In this document: positions 18,755-29,248 of the stretch, in pieces
Layout: every line of letters begins with the position of its first letter
Position numbering within the stretch: the stretch's first letter is position 1
NCBI GenBank assembly: GCA_037102815.1
Contig: BTPP01000001.1
Coordinates: forward strand, 6,597,001-6,661,000
DNA: 64,000 nucleotides
Source of the DNA: Neurospora intermedia
Lineage: Eukaryota; Ascomycota; Sordariomycetes; Sordariales; Sordariaceae
Direction of reading: 5' to 3'
Notes under the pieces: model-generated
Told to the model about the DNA's origin: nothing
Seen by the model: only the letters and a program-made list of their open reading frames with translations
Databases searched by the model: none
Position numbers and translations under genes: made by a program

Positions 18755-20158
18755 CTACGACCGGAGTTCGATGATCCTCCACGTCACCGACGTTGTTCCT
18801 CCGGTGCTCCCACGCTTCAATGGATTCATGACCATGATATTGATCTTCCTCCACCGAGGAGGAAGTCCAGTTCGCATGAACCGGGTAACCTCCCAATCCT
18901 CTGCATGCGGAGGGAGGCCGAACTCTCTACCGCTCAGAGCATTGAGAGGCACCTGAATTTCATGTAGCTTGGTCATGTCAACCAGACAGTCGAGCGTTTC
19001 AGAACGCCCAAAGCGCGCCTGGGGGACGGCGGTGAAATGGTGGTACCAGTCCAGTACCAAGACCTCGAGGGTGCTACGGTATGCGCGAAGGATGGAATTC
19101 CAAGTCACCCTCTGCGGCTGAGTCGAGTTAAACTGCTTATAGGTCACAAGCTTGTCAAAGCCGTGCAGCATGCGAAGTTCGCGCAGCTTCTTGTTTGTGC
19201 CGAGCCATTTCGAGAAAATGTTGAGGTCGAACAAGTGGTACGGGAGCGTCGACTCCGTCTCGTTGCCCACGAGCGTTAGGCGCTCGATGGAGGGTGGGCA
19301 GCCAACTCGGTAGCCCGGCACGTATCGCTTGAGGTTTGTTAGCGATAGGAGCGCGCCGAAGTCAAGGGTGAGAGATTTCAGGCTCGAGTGGCGATCCTCA
19401 AGTAGGCTGACGTAGATGGGAGGGTCGCGGACTGGCTGGCTCGCTGGCTCCGGTTGTTCAGTATGGCGCTGGGGTGTTCCAAAGCTGATGCGAGCGGTTG
19501 TTAGTCCTGGGCATAGTTGGATGGTCGCTGTCATGAGCTGGTCTTCAAGTGTGTGAAGATTAATCTCGGTGGAATCAATCACGGGAAGTGAGAATGTGAA
19601 GTTGTTCCGGCTCAAGCGATGAAGAGTCTCCTGAAATAGTGGTACAGTACGACGGAAAAAGTTCTCTTCGGGGAGCTGTTGAAGGGTGGTAGTGGATAAG
19701 AGTGGCTGTATATAATACAGAAACTCGCCAAGGACCAGCGGCTGGGGCTTGGTGAATCGCATTGGCAATGGGCGAGCATGGTCCTCAATCTTGGCTACCA
19801 AGAAGCGCACGTAGCGCCTATTCTCAGGATGAAGCAGCAAGTTGCGCAATAGGCGCACAAGCTCGCTGGTGCTCTTGACTACGACAACCTTGTATATGGC
19901 GCGTCGAGCGGGATTGAGAAACGTTTTGGAAACCAGGGACAAGGTCCGAAGGTCGCTGTACGACGGCTGCCAGATATAGGATGTTACCGAATCCAGGTAT
20001 GAGTTGACGATGACTTCGGTAAAGCTGTCTTCCTGTTCAGAGGGCGATACACCGGCGACATCGCCGCAGAATTGGGCGATCATCTCTAGTACTTCCTGGG
20101 GAAGCTGCTCGAGTGGGGCCATTCCCGCGGGAAATCGCTGTTGCTGAATCGTCGACAT
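18755..20158 (-). CDS. F-box/LRR-like protein, family member 2
   Basis: 467 aa. The open frame extends to 20263 but starts there with TTG; the ATG at 20156-20158 (MSTIQQQRFP) is used. F-box LEQLPQEVLEMIAQFCGDVA lies near residue 20, then DLRTLSLVSKTFLNPARRAI, LLHPENRRYVRFLVAKI and GCPPSIERLTLVGN. KWLGTNKKLRELRMLHGFD and STLEVLVLDWYHH follow, and the terminal block is LPPRWRKINIMVMNP. A 5'-UTR intron is likely at 20218-20275 (donor GTAGGC, branch CTAAT, acceptor CTAG), because the upstream frame closes when it is spliced. SCF substrate adaptor by family inference. Nearest relative is the deleted copy next to it. Confidence 0.85.
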   Translation of the reverse strand: MSTIQQQRFPAGMAPLEQLPQEVLEMIAQFCGDVAGVSPSEQEDSFTEVIVNSYLDSVTSYIWQPSYSDLRTLSLVSKTFLNPARRAIYKVVVVKSTSELVRLLRNLLLHPENRRYVRFLVAKIEDHARPLPMRFTKPQPLVLGEFLYYIQPLLSTTTLQQLPEENFFRRTVPLFQETLHRLSRNNFTFSLPVIDSTEINLHTLEDQLMTATIQLCPGLTTARISFGTPQRHTEQPEPASQPVRDPPIYVSLLEDRHSSLKSLTLDFGALLSLTNLKRYVPGYRVGCPPSIERLTLVGNETESTLPYHLFDLNIFSKWLGTNKKLRELRMLHGFDKLVTYKQFNSTQPQRVTWNSILRAYRSTLEVLVLDWYHHFTAVPQARFGRSETLDCLVDMTKLHEIQVPLNALSGREFGLPPHAEDWEVTRFMRTGLPPRWRKINIMVMNPLKRGSTGGTTSVTWRIIELRS

Positions 20159-20217
20159 TGATGAAGAGATTGATGATGGTGGTTGTGGTGTTGTAGTGTT
20201 GACCCGCTCAGGCTGGT

Positions 20218-20275
20218 CTAGGGAAGACGGATTAGTATCGACAAGATGTCCCACAAGAAGCAAGGAGGAGCCTAC
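20218..20275 (-). other. Predicted 5'-UTR intron of F-box gene 2
   Basis: 58 nt with donor GAG/GTAGGC, branch ACTAAT and acceptor CCTAG. Splicing does not extend the coding frame upstream, so it is placed in the leader. Confidence 0.45.
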
Positions 20276-21793
20276 CTCGAGGCGTGTTCCACGAATTGAA
20301 AAAGACCGGGATGGTGCATAGGTCTTGGCTGAGTGACAAGATGTTGAATCCGCGTGTCAAGCTTGAAATTGTCGCATAGGTACTGTGTCAGTGTGTCCTT
20401 GCTCGTTGGGAAGTGCGTGTACGATAACGCCCACGAGATGGTGTTAGAGACAGACGGATTTGTGGCGAGTGAAGTTGACCACAGTCGCCGATTCGTCGAG
20501 TCGAGAAGGGCGGCTGTCTGCGACAGCTGGTGTAGTGTCGCAAACGGTTTCTCGCTCAAATTTTGACTAAAAGACGAAGTGGTGATGTTGAAGTCAATGC
20601 CGCCGTTGTCGACGTCGGTAATTCGCGTCGTTGCGGGGAGTCGTGGTTGATGTTGCGTCCCCTTGAAGGAAATCCAACGTGGGAGGATGGATGTGTTGAG
20701 AGGAAGAAGTTGGAAGGAGGGGCAACCGCCAGCAGGACAATCAAATATCACAAACGTGTCGCCCACGTAGAGGTAGTGAAGTGCACCAGACCCAAACCTT
20801 TTCGGTCGGTGAAGGGGTTCGGCCGGGGAAGGTGCGGGAGCAAGTTACTGTGAAGTGTCCACGGTCCCACTCCCGGCCGGCTCTTACCGCCCTACATGTC
20901 TTATTCGCGGCCGGCAACTATTTCAGGTTCAATCATTCACGGAAAGGAACCGAGTACCGTCGGGCAGCGTCGCCCGGGCGTCCATGGTGACCTGTTTGAC
21001 ACTGCCGTTGCCAAGAAGCATGGCTGTCATGGTCGAAAGAAGTAACTACTTCTCCTGCTCACAGCGACATATCCGACAGAAAGCCGGCAAGACCTATGGT
21101 TGATCCCCGGGTCGATCGAAGCAGTGCCTAGATCATAGCTGCGGCGGGACAATGTCGTTTCTTAGGGATAAACAGCAACAGGATGACCATCGAGGGAGAA
21201 AACAAAGCCAGATTCTCCCCGAGGCATGTTTCTGGGGGACAAAAATAACGGTCGACTTTGAGACGGTGACCTTGAATAGGTACGCAACAAAAGGTGTAGT
21301 AAATACTGTAGTTGATTGAAGAGAGAAGGAGGGGAGAGGCAAGAGTTGCAGGGAGCAAGACAACATCTGGTCATATATGTAGGCGGGGGCATTGATGTTT
21401 GCACCGTAGCCACTTGGTATGAAGAAATCCAAGATACAGGAATCACCTCAACATGTTGACGCAAGTGGTTCAAACTTGGGGTGTTTATTTGCTTTCATAC
21501 TTGTCCTGATCTGTGCCTGCAACCAGCGAATGCTACTTCTACCGGGGTATAGCTCCGCAGTTTTCACCCTCTTGGCTGTCTTTCCATTCTGAGGCAAGTG
21601 TGACTCCGATGACTTTCAACTGTGCTTCTTTCACTAGTCCACTTCGACAAACCTAGGGGGCCAGGGCCCATGAACCAGCCGCATCCTCAAACTGTCTGTC
21701 AATACCACCGTCAGATCCCAACGCACAAAAGATTTGTAAAGATGTCATGTTCAGTCTCTGTGACTGCTTCCTCCGTAGCGAGGTTCTATGCGG
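20276..21793. other. Intergenic between F-box genes
   Basis: A 164-codon minus-strand frame (20272-20766) begins with GTG and has no internal start near its head; it is probably leader or promoter of F-box gene 2. I see nothing else. Confidence 0.4.
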
Positions 21794-23419
21794 CTAGATA
21801 GGAACCCCAATGGTTCTCCACGCGTAATCTTTATCCTCTTCCATACTTGGTTCAACAACCACAACCTCCAATTTCCTCAAAGAAGGAGGAAATTCAGTTT
21901 GAATGAGGCCAAGGATATTATGCTCGTCACCAGGTTGTAGTATCCGGATGCCCCTTAAGCGATTATACCTTGACGGACGGTTGTCCGACTCGTTGTTTTC
22001 CTCCCCATCGCTCTCTTGCCCATCGTCCTCATGTTCTTCATCCACCTGAAAAAGATCATCTATGTCCATTGCCGAGCCGTCGGGCTGCACGGCAAGTTCC
22101 AAGTCCTCCCAGTCAACATCAACTGGCTCATGCTTTGGCGTATCGTCCCTGAGATAGTGTAGTGGTACCTTGAGGTACGCCAATTTCTTGCATTGTAGTG
22201 TGGAAAGAACCCCGCTGGGTCCAAACCGAACTCCATAGTGATACGTACCTTCATGGTAGCGATTCCCGTCCATGATGAGAACCTCCAACGTGTCTTTGAA
22301 CATTGAAATTATTGTGTTCCAGTTCTGCTTCTTAGCCCCAGGCCACGGATGGCAATCAGCCCCTTGAAGCATTCGCAGTTCCCGCAACTTTTTGTTCGTG
22401 CTGAGCCATTCGTAAAAGTCGTCGAGGGGAGTCCCAGAAATGTAGCTGTTTTTGCCCACAATTTTCAGATACTCAACGGTGGGAGGACATCCGCTGGGGT
22501 ATTTGGGAACCTTTTCACGTAGTCGTAGCAGGGACCAATAGAGTGCACCAAGATCCAGTGTTAAGGACTTAAGCCTAAAGCAATCCTGCCCTAAAAGACC
22601 GTTCGGCAGACACAAAAAGGCTTCTGGTGCCGATGAATGCAATCTCCAATGAATGAAGGTGTTACGATGAAATAGTCGGGCTCCCCTGATTTGAGGGCAA
22701 AGTTCCAAGATGGCTCTTAGAGTTTGGTCTCCCAGAATTGGGTAAAATGATCTCAAGTCATCTGTATCTGGGATTTTCGTTTCAGCAGTGAACACGGTGA
22801 AAGATCCGGGGTCTCTTGGGATATAGAGTTGCAACAGGCGTCGGAAGAACTCGACGTTTTGCAATTGATCCAAGACAGGTGTGTGTAAGAGCGGGCCGAG
22901 AGTTCGTACCAATGCCGAGATAGGATCGAGGATGTCGGGAGGATTTTGACAGTCGTAGTTATTTTCGCGAAGCAGCGGAGACGTCACAAGCCACTGCACG
23001 TACTTCCGATTTGCCGGGTATTCCAGCAAACTCCGGAGTAGGCGGAGCATGCCTATTGAGCTGCGTGTCTTGCTAACCCTGAAAAGGGCTCGTTGTGCGG
23101 GTGCCGTGAAAGCTCTAGACGCAAGTGACGCCGATCGAAGGTAGTCGTAGGGCGTGGGCTCTGTACGACAGGGGACTTCCAGATGCGTGTCTCGAGGTAC
23201 GTAGGGATACGGTGTTTCATCGTCGGGAAAGTCAACCCGGTCGCGCCCTGAGACGTAAGCAATGTCGCCGACAAATTCGAAGATCCTCTCCCAGAGCTCA
23301 ATGGGAAGCTTGTCGATCGACGTCGTTCCTGGAAGACATGGTGGGCGGATATCCTTCAAGGCGCCGCAACCTCCCTGCGCAATGTTCTCGACGGAGTCGC
23401 CGCTCTTTCGCTCAGACAT
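21794..23419 (-). CDS. F-box/LRR-like protein, family member 3
   Basis: 541 aa from the ATG at 23417-23419 (MSERKSGDSV). The frame is open up to an ATG at 23794, which would add 125 residues of unconserved sequence; the shorter form aligns in length with its relatives. F-box IDKLPIELWERIFEFVGDIA is followed by YDYLRSASLASRAFTAPAQR, LLEYPANRKYVQWLV, GCPPTVEYLKIVG and EWLSTNKKLRELRMLQGAD. NWNTIISMFKDTLEVLIMDG follows, and the end block is FPPSLRKLEVVVVEPS. An acidic stretch (DEEHEDDGQESDGEENNE, about residues 470-490) is specific to this copy. SCF receptor role is inferred from the F-box. Confidence 0.84.
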   Translation of the reverse strand: MSERKSGDSVENIAQGGCGALKDIRPPCLPGTTSIDKLPIELWERIFEFVGDIAYVSGRDRVDFPDDETPYPYVPRDTHLEVPCRTEPTPYDYLRSASLASRAFTAPAQRALFRVSKTRSSIGMLRLLRSLLEYPANRKYVQWLVTSPLLRENNYDCQNPPDILDPISALVRTLGPLLHTPVLDQLQNVEFFRRLLQLYIPRDPGSFTVFTAETKIPDTDDLRSFYPILGDQTLRAILELCPQIRGARLFHRNTFIHWRLHSSAPEAFLCLPNGLLGQDCFRLKSLTLDLGALYWSLLRLREKVPKYPSGCPPTVEYLKIVGKNSYISGTPLDDFYEWLSTNKKLRELRMLQGADCHPWPGAKKQNWNTIISMFKDTLEVLIMDGNRYHEGTYHYGVRFGPSGVLSTLQCKKLAYLKVPLHYLRDDTPKHEPVDVDWEDLELAVQPDGSAMDIDDLFQVDEEHEDDGQESDGEENNESDNRPSRYNRLRGIRILQPGDEHNILGLIQTEFPPSLRKLEVVVVEPSMEEDKDYAWRTIGVPI

Positions 23420-24848
23420 GATGTCGCTCACGGTCGATGAAGCGGTACTACTGTTGGCATCATGTGTCAGTATGATTCTGGAATCATTGCGCGACAAGGG
23501 GAAGTTGAGGGCAAGGATACACACATGTTGGCAAGATGCTAGAGAGCCGTCTTTGGGACTATTGCCAGGCTGAAGAGGGGCGGGCGTAGAAGCGAATGTC
23601 GAGGTGGGTGCAAGGTATAGGTCTGGCTGGAATAGTCTGGGCGGCCAACGCGAAAGCTTTCGGTTAATGGAGGACGGCGGTAAGATGTTCAAATACTGCG
23701 TGGTGTAGTGACTCATTGGGAGGATGAGTGACTGGAATGTGACAAGTTTTTGGATAACAAACGGAGGAAAATGGAATACTTGACTGGGCAGCATATTGGA
23801 TTCTTGAGTAGGCAGGCAGGATCACAAGCCTGTGAGTGAAAGCGCTCAACCCGGCCGGCAAAACGAGGTGGAACTCGGGAAGTGCCTCAAGTCTTCCAGC
23901 AGTGCATCCCGATGAATGTTAGGTATTCAAGAAAAAGGCAAGAGCATTACACTGGAGTGTATCACGATACCTTACCGCGTTGAAATATTCATGTGAATCT
24001 TTCGCAGTCCCACCCCCAAGTGTCCTTGTTTGGCCGTAACTCTCAGCAAACAGCACATAATGCTCTTTGAGTCAACCAACTGCTCAAACACTTCATTGTC
24101 GAGCAGCAAACGCCAGTGTCTTCAATTGTGGACACCTGTGGTATGTTAAGAGGGGCAACAGACCTATTCGCACGTCAACATCATTGCATCTGGGGATGTG
24201 CCGTCGCAGTTGTGGGCTGGAAGGCCGCAAGTTCATGCTGCCAGTGGCTTACTGGGAACTCACAATCTTCAGGGGGGTGGATAATTGTATTGGGCAGTGC
24301 AAAGCGAAAGACGACAAGAGCTGGAGTGGTTAGGCTGAATGGAACAAGTGGTGCGGTAGGATTGTCGTGATGCGAGAAGAAATGAATGAGGTGAGTGGAT
24401 GAGGCTTTGATGCGACTGCGTTGACTCCTTTCGGCATCTCACCCAAGACAACAACCTAAAGAAGGAACCGACCCCCGGCTGGCAATATCAGCGCGAAGGC
24501 TGCAATGGTTTCTTGAACACCTGGCAGGGACAATTAACCAGTCTGCCTTTTGCTTCCGGCTGGCCGTGGTAGTGCGGTACCTAGGCAAGCGCAACAGCTC
24601 AACTGCACTAGAACTGTGGAACAGAACTTGCATATCATGTCTCTGATGGTACTCTCATTGAGATGCTAGCTGAAAGGAGAGGAGACAGAAGCCAGAAACA
24701 TAAATGTCGAGTATTTGGCCAAAGAGACCGAAACAGAAGGAAACAAAGTGACGATGTCAGAGGTAGTCCCCAAGATCCTTGAAACCGGTCTCCGACCGGA
24801 CAAATCGTTCCTCCCGTCCCAAACCAACCCAGCTAGCTGCACCATTAT
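23420..24848. other. Leader and intergenic region
   Basis: Contains the open but unconserved upstream extension of F-box gene 3 (to 23794), then short frames only. Confidence 0.4.
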
Positions 24849-26207
24849 CTAAAGCCGAACCTGGAAGGTCTTGATGGGGGTAATCCAATTCGGTTCCCAT
24901 TCATCGGCAAGCTCTCCCCTTCCGAACACTACAATATCCACCTTCTTCAACCCCTTTGGGAGTTTGGCCTGCACGAGGTCCAAGACCTGCTGTCCTTTTC
25001 TTGGCACGCAAAGCTTGGGGCAGTCTTGCCGCAGCATGTGCAATGGCACCTTGAGGTAGGCCAACTTCTCAAAATCTCCTAAACAAGAGAGCATCCGCGT
25101 GGGGCCAAAACGGACTTCTGAATCTTCGTGTATCCTTTTATATCCATCGAATACGAGAAGTTCCAAAGTGTCTTTGAAGAGAGGGAGGATGGTGTTCCAA
25201 TTCTCATTCCTCTTGCGTGTTATGCTGTCATCGAAGAAGGCATTCAGGCGATCGTCGAATCCGGCAATGACTCGAAGCTCCTTCAGTGATGTGTTACTCC
25301 GAATCCACGAGTGAATAAAATTGAGGCAAATTGGGATTGAATCAAAGAACTGAAAGTCCATTAAAGTGAGCCGTTCGATGTTTGGAGGACATCCTCCAGG
25401 ATATCTTGGCCTGGCGACTATAGAGTCAACCTGATCCAGAAGAGCATCGTAGTTGAGCGTAAGAGATTTGAGTTGCGGGAAAGTATTGGAAGGGCCGTCA
25501 TCTAGGCTGGCCGGTACGGTCGGTACCTCTACCGTTTCCGGCTCGAGATCTCTTGATCGCGAACCGCAATAATTGCAGCATATATGAAATCCGCTTAGAA
25601 AGGGGCAGAGCTGAATGATCGCCCTCGAGACATAGTCCGCAACTTTGGTCGTGAATCCCGAAACAAACTCTGTCGCAATGGTACTCCAATCATCCTTGTT
25701 GTAGCACACTCCAAGCGAAACACCGGCTTCAAATCCGCGGAAGAAGCTTGCGTCATAAAGTTCATCGATCTTTCCTGTCAGGATAAGGGGACGCAATTCC
25801 CGATGGAATTGCTTCAGCTGGTCCAAAGTGTCGCCAGCACGTGCGGCCGGATAGGTAGAGCGGGTAACGAAGAGAGACCGAACGTACCGCCGGTTCTTAG
25901 GGTAAAGAAGCAGGCTTTTCAGCAATCTCATGATACACCTCATGCTGGGACCGCCGACTACCGCAATCCTGAACAAAACGCGCTGTGCTGAGTCCGTGAA
26001 AGCTTTGGAAGCAAGCGCCAATGACCTTAGATCCTTGTAAATTAATGAGTATGTAGACCCGGTGGCTTTCGGAAACTCTTCCGGAAAGAGGTCATCCTGT
26101 TGGAACAGCGGATCGGGCTGGTAGTCGGAGGGGGCGTCGGCAATGTCGCCGATGAACTCGCATATCCTCGCCCGTACCTCGATTGGGAGCTGATGTAAGC
26201 GAGCCAT
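24849..26207 (-). CDS. F-box/LRR-like protein, family member 4
   Basis: Intronless, 452 aa, ATG at 26205-26207. The F-box is at the very N-terminus (MARLHQLPIEVRARICEFIG, then DIADAPSDYQ). Then come DLRSLALASKAFTDSAQRVL, LLLYPKNRRYVRSLFV, a small Cys/His patch CNYCGSRSRD, GCPPNIERLTLMDF, SNTSLKELRVIAGFDD, NWNTILPLFKDTLELLVFDG and the end block LPKGLKKVDIVVFG. All family blocks are in order, with no frame damage. The compact N-terminus suggests it is the ancestral-like form. SCF adaptor by inference; target unknown. Confidence 0.86.
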   Translation of the reverse strand: MARLHQLPIEVRARICEFIGDIADAPSDYQPDPLFQQDDLFPEEFPKATGSTYSLIYKDLRSLALASKAFTDSAQRVLFRIAVVGGPSMRCIMRLLKSLLLYPKNRRYVRSLFVTRSTYPAARAGDTLDQLKQFHRELRPLILTGKIDELYDASFFRGFEAGVSLGVCYNKDDWSTIATEFVSGFTTKVADYVSRAIIQLCPFLSGFHICCNYCGSRSRDLEPETVEVPTVPASLDDGPSNTFPQLKSLTLNYDALLDQVDSIVARPRYPGGCPPNIERLTLMDFQFFDSIPICLNFIHSWIRSNTSLKELRVIAGFDDRLNAFFDDSITRKRNENWNTILPLFKDTLELLVFDGYKRIHEDSEVRFGPTRMLSCLGDFEKLAYLKVPLHMLRQDCPKLCVPRKGQQVLDLVQAKLPKGLKKVDIVVFGRGELADEWEPNWITPIKTFQVRL

Positions 26208-26534
26208 GGTGGGAAATGCGATTGCGACTCGGTAACTGGTCGAGGTTGATGTTGATGTTGTTGTTGTTGTTTTTGACGTCTACTGCCTGGTAGGTAGCGG
26301 TCTTTTATTGCAGTTGAAAACCAGTGGTCGAGGTTGAGGCAGAGAGTCAAAACCTCCCCGCACGAAAAAAAAAACTCGCATGCACTGCGGGTACATGGAC
26401 AAGTCGCACCCCTACCCAGAAATCTCGGGCCGCCCATTCAGCTGATGACACCTGCCACACACCAAGTACCGCTTCTGGCTGCAGAGTTTCGCCGTTCCAA
26501 TGCAGTAACATCATCGTCGCCCAAAACAAAAGAG

Positions 26535-26949
26535 AAACTCTATTTGCACGGGGATAAAACTCTATTCGCACGGGGAGCGAAAAACTGAAACTTCACTATA
26601 TCTTTCTATACCTTAAGACTTCAAGTAGAGGGTTATAAAACATATCAGATTTTTTCTTGTTTATTTCTCTACTTACTATAGCTCTCCTGGAAGCTATACG
26701 TGCTCAGTACTGTAAGAAAATCTAGAAGAAAAAAAGGAAAATATTGGAAAATGAGAAAAAAAAAAGATTTAAGTACAAACATGTAAAAAAGTGAATCTTG
26801 GGTCATATCTCAAGGCTATAGGGCTGAAATCTACACCCAAGAATGCGCAAAAGATCAGCGAGTAATTTGCTGCCATTCTTCACTTCATATACAGAGATCC
26901 GATCAAGTTATACCTGGAAAAGTAACAGGTGATCCCCGTGCGAATAGAG
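26535..26949. mobile_element. ~0.4-kb AT-rich element with terminal inverted repeats
   Basis: The left end carries AAACTCTATTTGCACGGGGA (26535) and a second copy with TTCG (26557), 22 bp apart. The right end carries the inverted form TCCCCGTGCGAATAGAG (26933-26949). The 17 bp CTCTATTCGCACGGGGA are identical between the second left copy and the right end. The interior is AT-rich with A- and T-runs, unlike the flanks, and encodes nothing. If the TIR is taken to start inside the shared TA, a TA target duplication of Tc1/mariner type is possible. Non-autonomous element by inference. Confidence 0.6.
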
Positions 26950-27237
26950 GTTCTCAAACAAAACAAGAAAGGAATGAAAATGATACCTGCCTACCTTGTT
27001 ATTGATCCACACCTTGCTGAGGCATGAAGAGGACAGTGAGGAAAATGTTTAAATGAGCGGGCGGGCAAGGAAAATAGGATTTGCGATCAGATTATTGTTA
27101 GCGTTTTGACTTTTTCCCAAGTAATACCAACAGCTAACTGCATGATTCAGAGTTGTCTACATCAGTTCTTATCCATCGCATTCGGGAGCTGCTTGCCACT
27201 TTATGCCGTTCATATCCTTCCTCCGTTGTTCCTCCAG
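26950..27237. other. Intergenic
   Basis: 3' side of F-box gene 5; short frames only. Confidence 0.4.
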
Positions 27238-28689
27238 TCATACTATTTGTTCAGTTGTGTGACCGGTCTTGCCCAGATCGATGCTCAGAGTCTTGACCTT
27301 TGTGATTAAGTCATCCTCTACTTTCTGTACCATCATAATTTCAGCTCTCTGTAGTGATTTCGGAAACTTCACATCTGCTTCCACGAACTGGCGAACATCT
27401 TGGTCCTCGTTAGGCATCCTCAAAAAATCAAGTAGCTCAATACCCTCCGGCAATCTTCTGAGATAGTGTATCGGGACACTCAAGTATGTGAGCTTTTCCA
27501 TCTCTGGCAGGCATGATAGCATAAGACTTGGACCAAACACCAGCACCTTCACCGGGCGTGCCCAAGGGCCGAGGATGAAATCGGGATTCAAGTGGAGTAG
27601 CGTCCTAGCACCATCCACCACAAGTTGCTCCAGGGTAGCTTTAAACTTGAGAAGAAGGTCATTCCAGTTGTGGGTTTCTGAGCAAGCTATGTCGCCAAAC
27701 CCGTTCCAAATCCGGAGTGCTTTCAGCGCGGTAATGGCGCTTAGCCAACCGTAGACAACGTCCATGCCCAGCAAATGGATGGAATGGGTTCTTGAGCCAA
27801 TGATAGTGAGATGCTCAATGTTGGGTGGACATTTATCATTGATCATAATCATGGACCATTGATAAGCTTTCAAAGCACGAACGTCAATTGTTAGAGTGTT
27901 GAGAAAAGGGTCGCTGTTGAGCGCTGTTGTCCACGGGGAAGATCCATCAAGAGGCCAGAATGCACGTGTTTTTTCTTTCCCCCAAGACCAATGATTGCAG
28001 AGCAGATGAAATGCTCTCAGCGAAGGGCACAGCTGAAGAACGCTATATAAGACCTCTGTAACTAGTACGGGAAAGTCGTCGCCTGCTGGCTCGTCTGATG
28101 CTATGCGGTCCGATGATAAAACCACAGGATCGGCACATGGGTGTAGCCGGTTTCGGAGCCCGCAAAAGTAAGAGTTGTTCCGAAGGTCGCGAGTATAAGA
28201 CCGGTTGAAAAGGATAAGGCGGGCGAGTATGTCGACGAAAGCAGCCCAGCGAGACCTTTCTATCTCAAGACGTCGCTTCTCTGCGTCAGGATTTCGAACT
28301 GAAATGGCCAAGAGACACCGTATGTAGGATCTGACTTGGGGAGATTCTAGCAGAGTTCGGAAGAGCTTGAAGTATGCCGTGGGGTCCCCAACAATGACGA
28401 CAGCAAAAAGGGCGCGCTGGGCCGGGTCGCGGAAGTCTTTCGCAACGAGGGAAAGCGCACGCAGATCGTCGTAAACTGGCTGAAAGCTCAGCTGGGGCTT
28501 GTCGCCTGCTTTCTGTAACGGCTGCCACTCATACGTGTGTCCGTTGAAGAAGCTGTGGCCATAGGGGTCGATGCGGTAGTTGCGTTGGTCGTACAGGTCG
28601 AAGTCGCTCAGCTCACGAGCGATCTGCGCCTTGAGCTCGAAGGGAAGGCGCTGGATGGGCGCCATCCTCTTGGGCTGTGAAGAATTCAT
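27238..28689 (-). CDS. F-box/LRR-like protein, family member 5
   Basis: 483 aa from the ATG at 28687-28689 (MNSSQPKRMAPIQRLPFELK); the frame upstream starts with TTG at 28749 and was rejected. F-box RLPFELKAQIARELSDFDLY is followed by DLRALSLVAKDFRDPAQRAL, LLESPQVRSYIRCLLAI, KCPPNIEHLTIIG, ALKALRIWNGFGD and NDLLLKFKATLEQLVVDG. Then LSCLPEMEKLTYLSVPIHYL and the end block FPKSLQRAEIMMVQ. It is intact and clearly of the same family. The region after the F-box carries a loop (RNYRIDPYGHSFFNGHTYEW) absent from other copies. Inferred SCF substrate receptor. Confidence 0.84.
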   Translation of the reverse strand: MNSSQPKRMAPIQRLPFELKAQIARELSDFDLYDQRNYRIDPYGHSFFNGHTYEWQPLQKAGDKPQLSFQPVYDDLRALSLVAKDFRDPAQRALFAVVIVGDPTAYFKLFRTLLESPQVRSYIRCLLAISVRNPDAEKRRLEIERSRWAAFVDILARLILFNRSYTRDLRNNSYFCGLRNRLHPCADPVVLSSDRIASDEPAGDDFPVLVTEVLYSVLQLCPSLRAFHLLCNHWSWGKEKTRAFWPLDGSSPWTTALNSDPFLNTLTIDVRALKAYQWSMIMINDKCPPNIEHLTIIGSRTHSIHLLGMDVVYGWLSAITALKALRIWNGFGDIACSETHNWNDLLLKFKATLEQLVVDGARTLLHLNPDFILGPWARPVKVLVFGPSLMLSCLPEMEKLTYLSVPIHYLRRLPEGIELLDFLRMPNEDQDVRQFVEADVKFPKSLQRAEIMMVQKVEDDLITKVKTLSIDLGKTGHTTEQIV

Positions 28690-29173
28690 CGAGGATGTTC
28701 TCTCGAGAGAGGTAAGTGGATCTTTCCACACTTTCACGTCGTGGAACAAACGGTCGGGGCCAGAGGGACCTGTGAATTGAGCTGGTCAGCTTGTCTTCAG
28801 ATTGGGTGCCGTCACTCAGGCAGTGAATAGTGGGAGGGCATGAATGATACCTTCTGATTTTGAGGGGAGGAAGCCGGCTGTCTTTGCGTGGTCGTCTACC
28901 ACCTGCGCAGCGAAAAATCGCAGCGCCTGATGGTGATGATCTTTGGATTTGGAGAACTGGAAGGGGTTGTCGCGAGGAAAAGGCTAGAAGATCGGATTGG
29001 CGACGGCGCGGGCTCCTGTCAAGCTTAGAGGGAGGTACTTGCTCGTAGGAAAGTGGGTGTGGGTGAACAAGGCGGGGTGGTCGTAAAAGTGAGGAAGGGC
29101 CACAAATGGTACCTAGGAAGGAGACGAGGTGATTGAACTGAAGCAGTTTTCTGCACCAGATGTAACCGTGGGT

Positions 29174-29239
29174 GTGTGGTTGGGAGATCTGTAGAAAGAG
29201 AGTGGGTGTTGCGTGCTTCTACAGATCTCCCAACCACAC
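29174..29239. repeat. Perfect 23-bp inverted repeat
   Basis: Arms 29174-29196 and 29217-29239 are exact reverse complements around a 20-nt loop. Each arm contains GGGAGATCTG or its complement. It lies 9 bp left of the MITE below and upstream of F-box gene 5. Confidence 0.85.
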
Positions 29240-29248
29240 TTCAGCTAA

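Noticed and set aside
20272-20766. 164-codon minus-strand frame upstream of F-box gene 2
   Set aside because: Starts with GTG and does not join the F-box frame through the likely intron; best read as leader.
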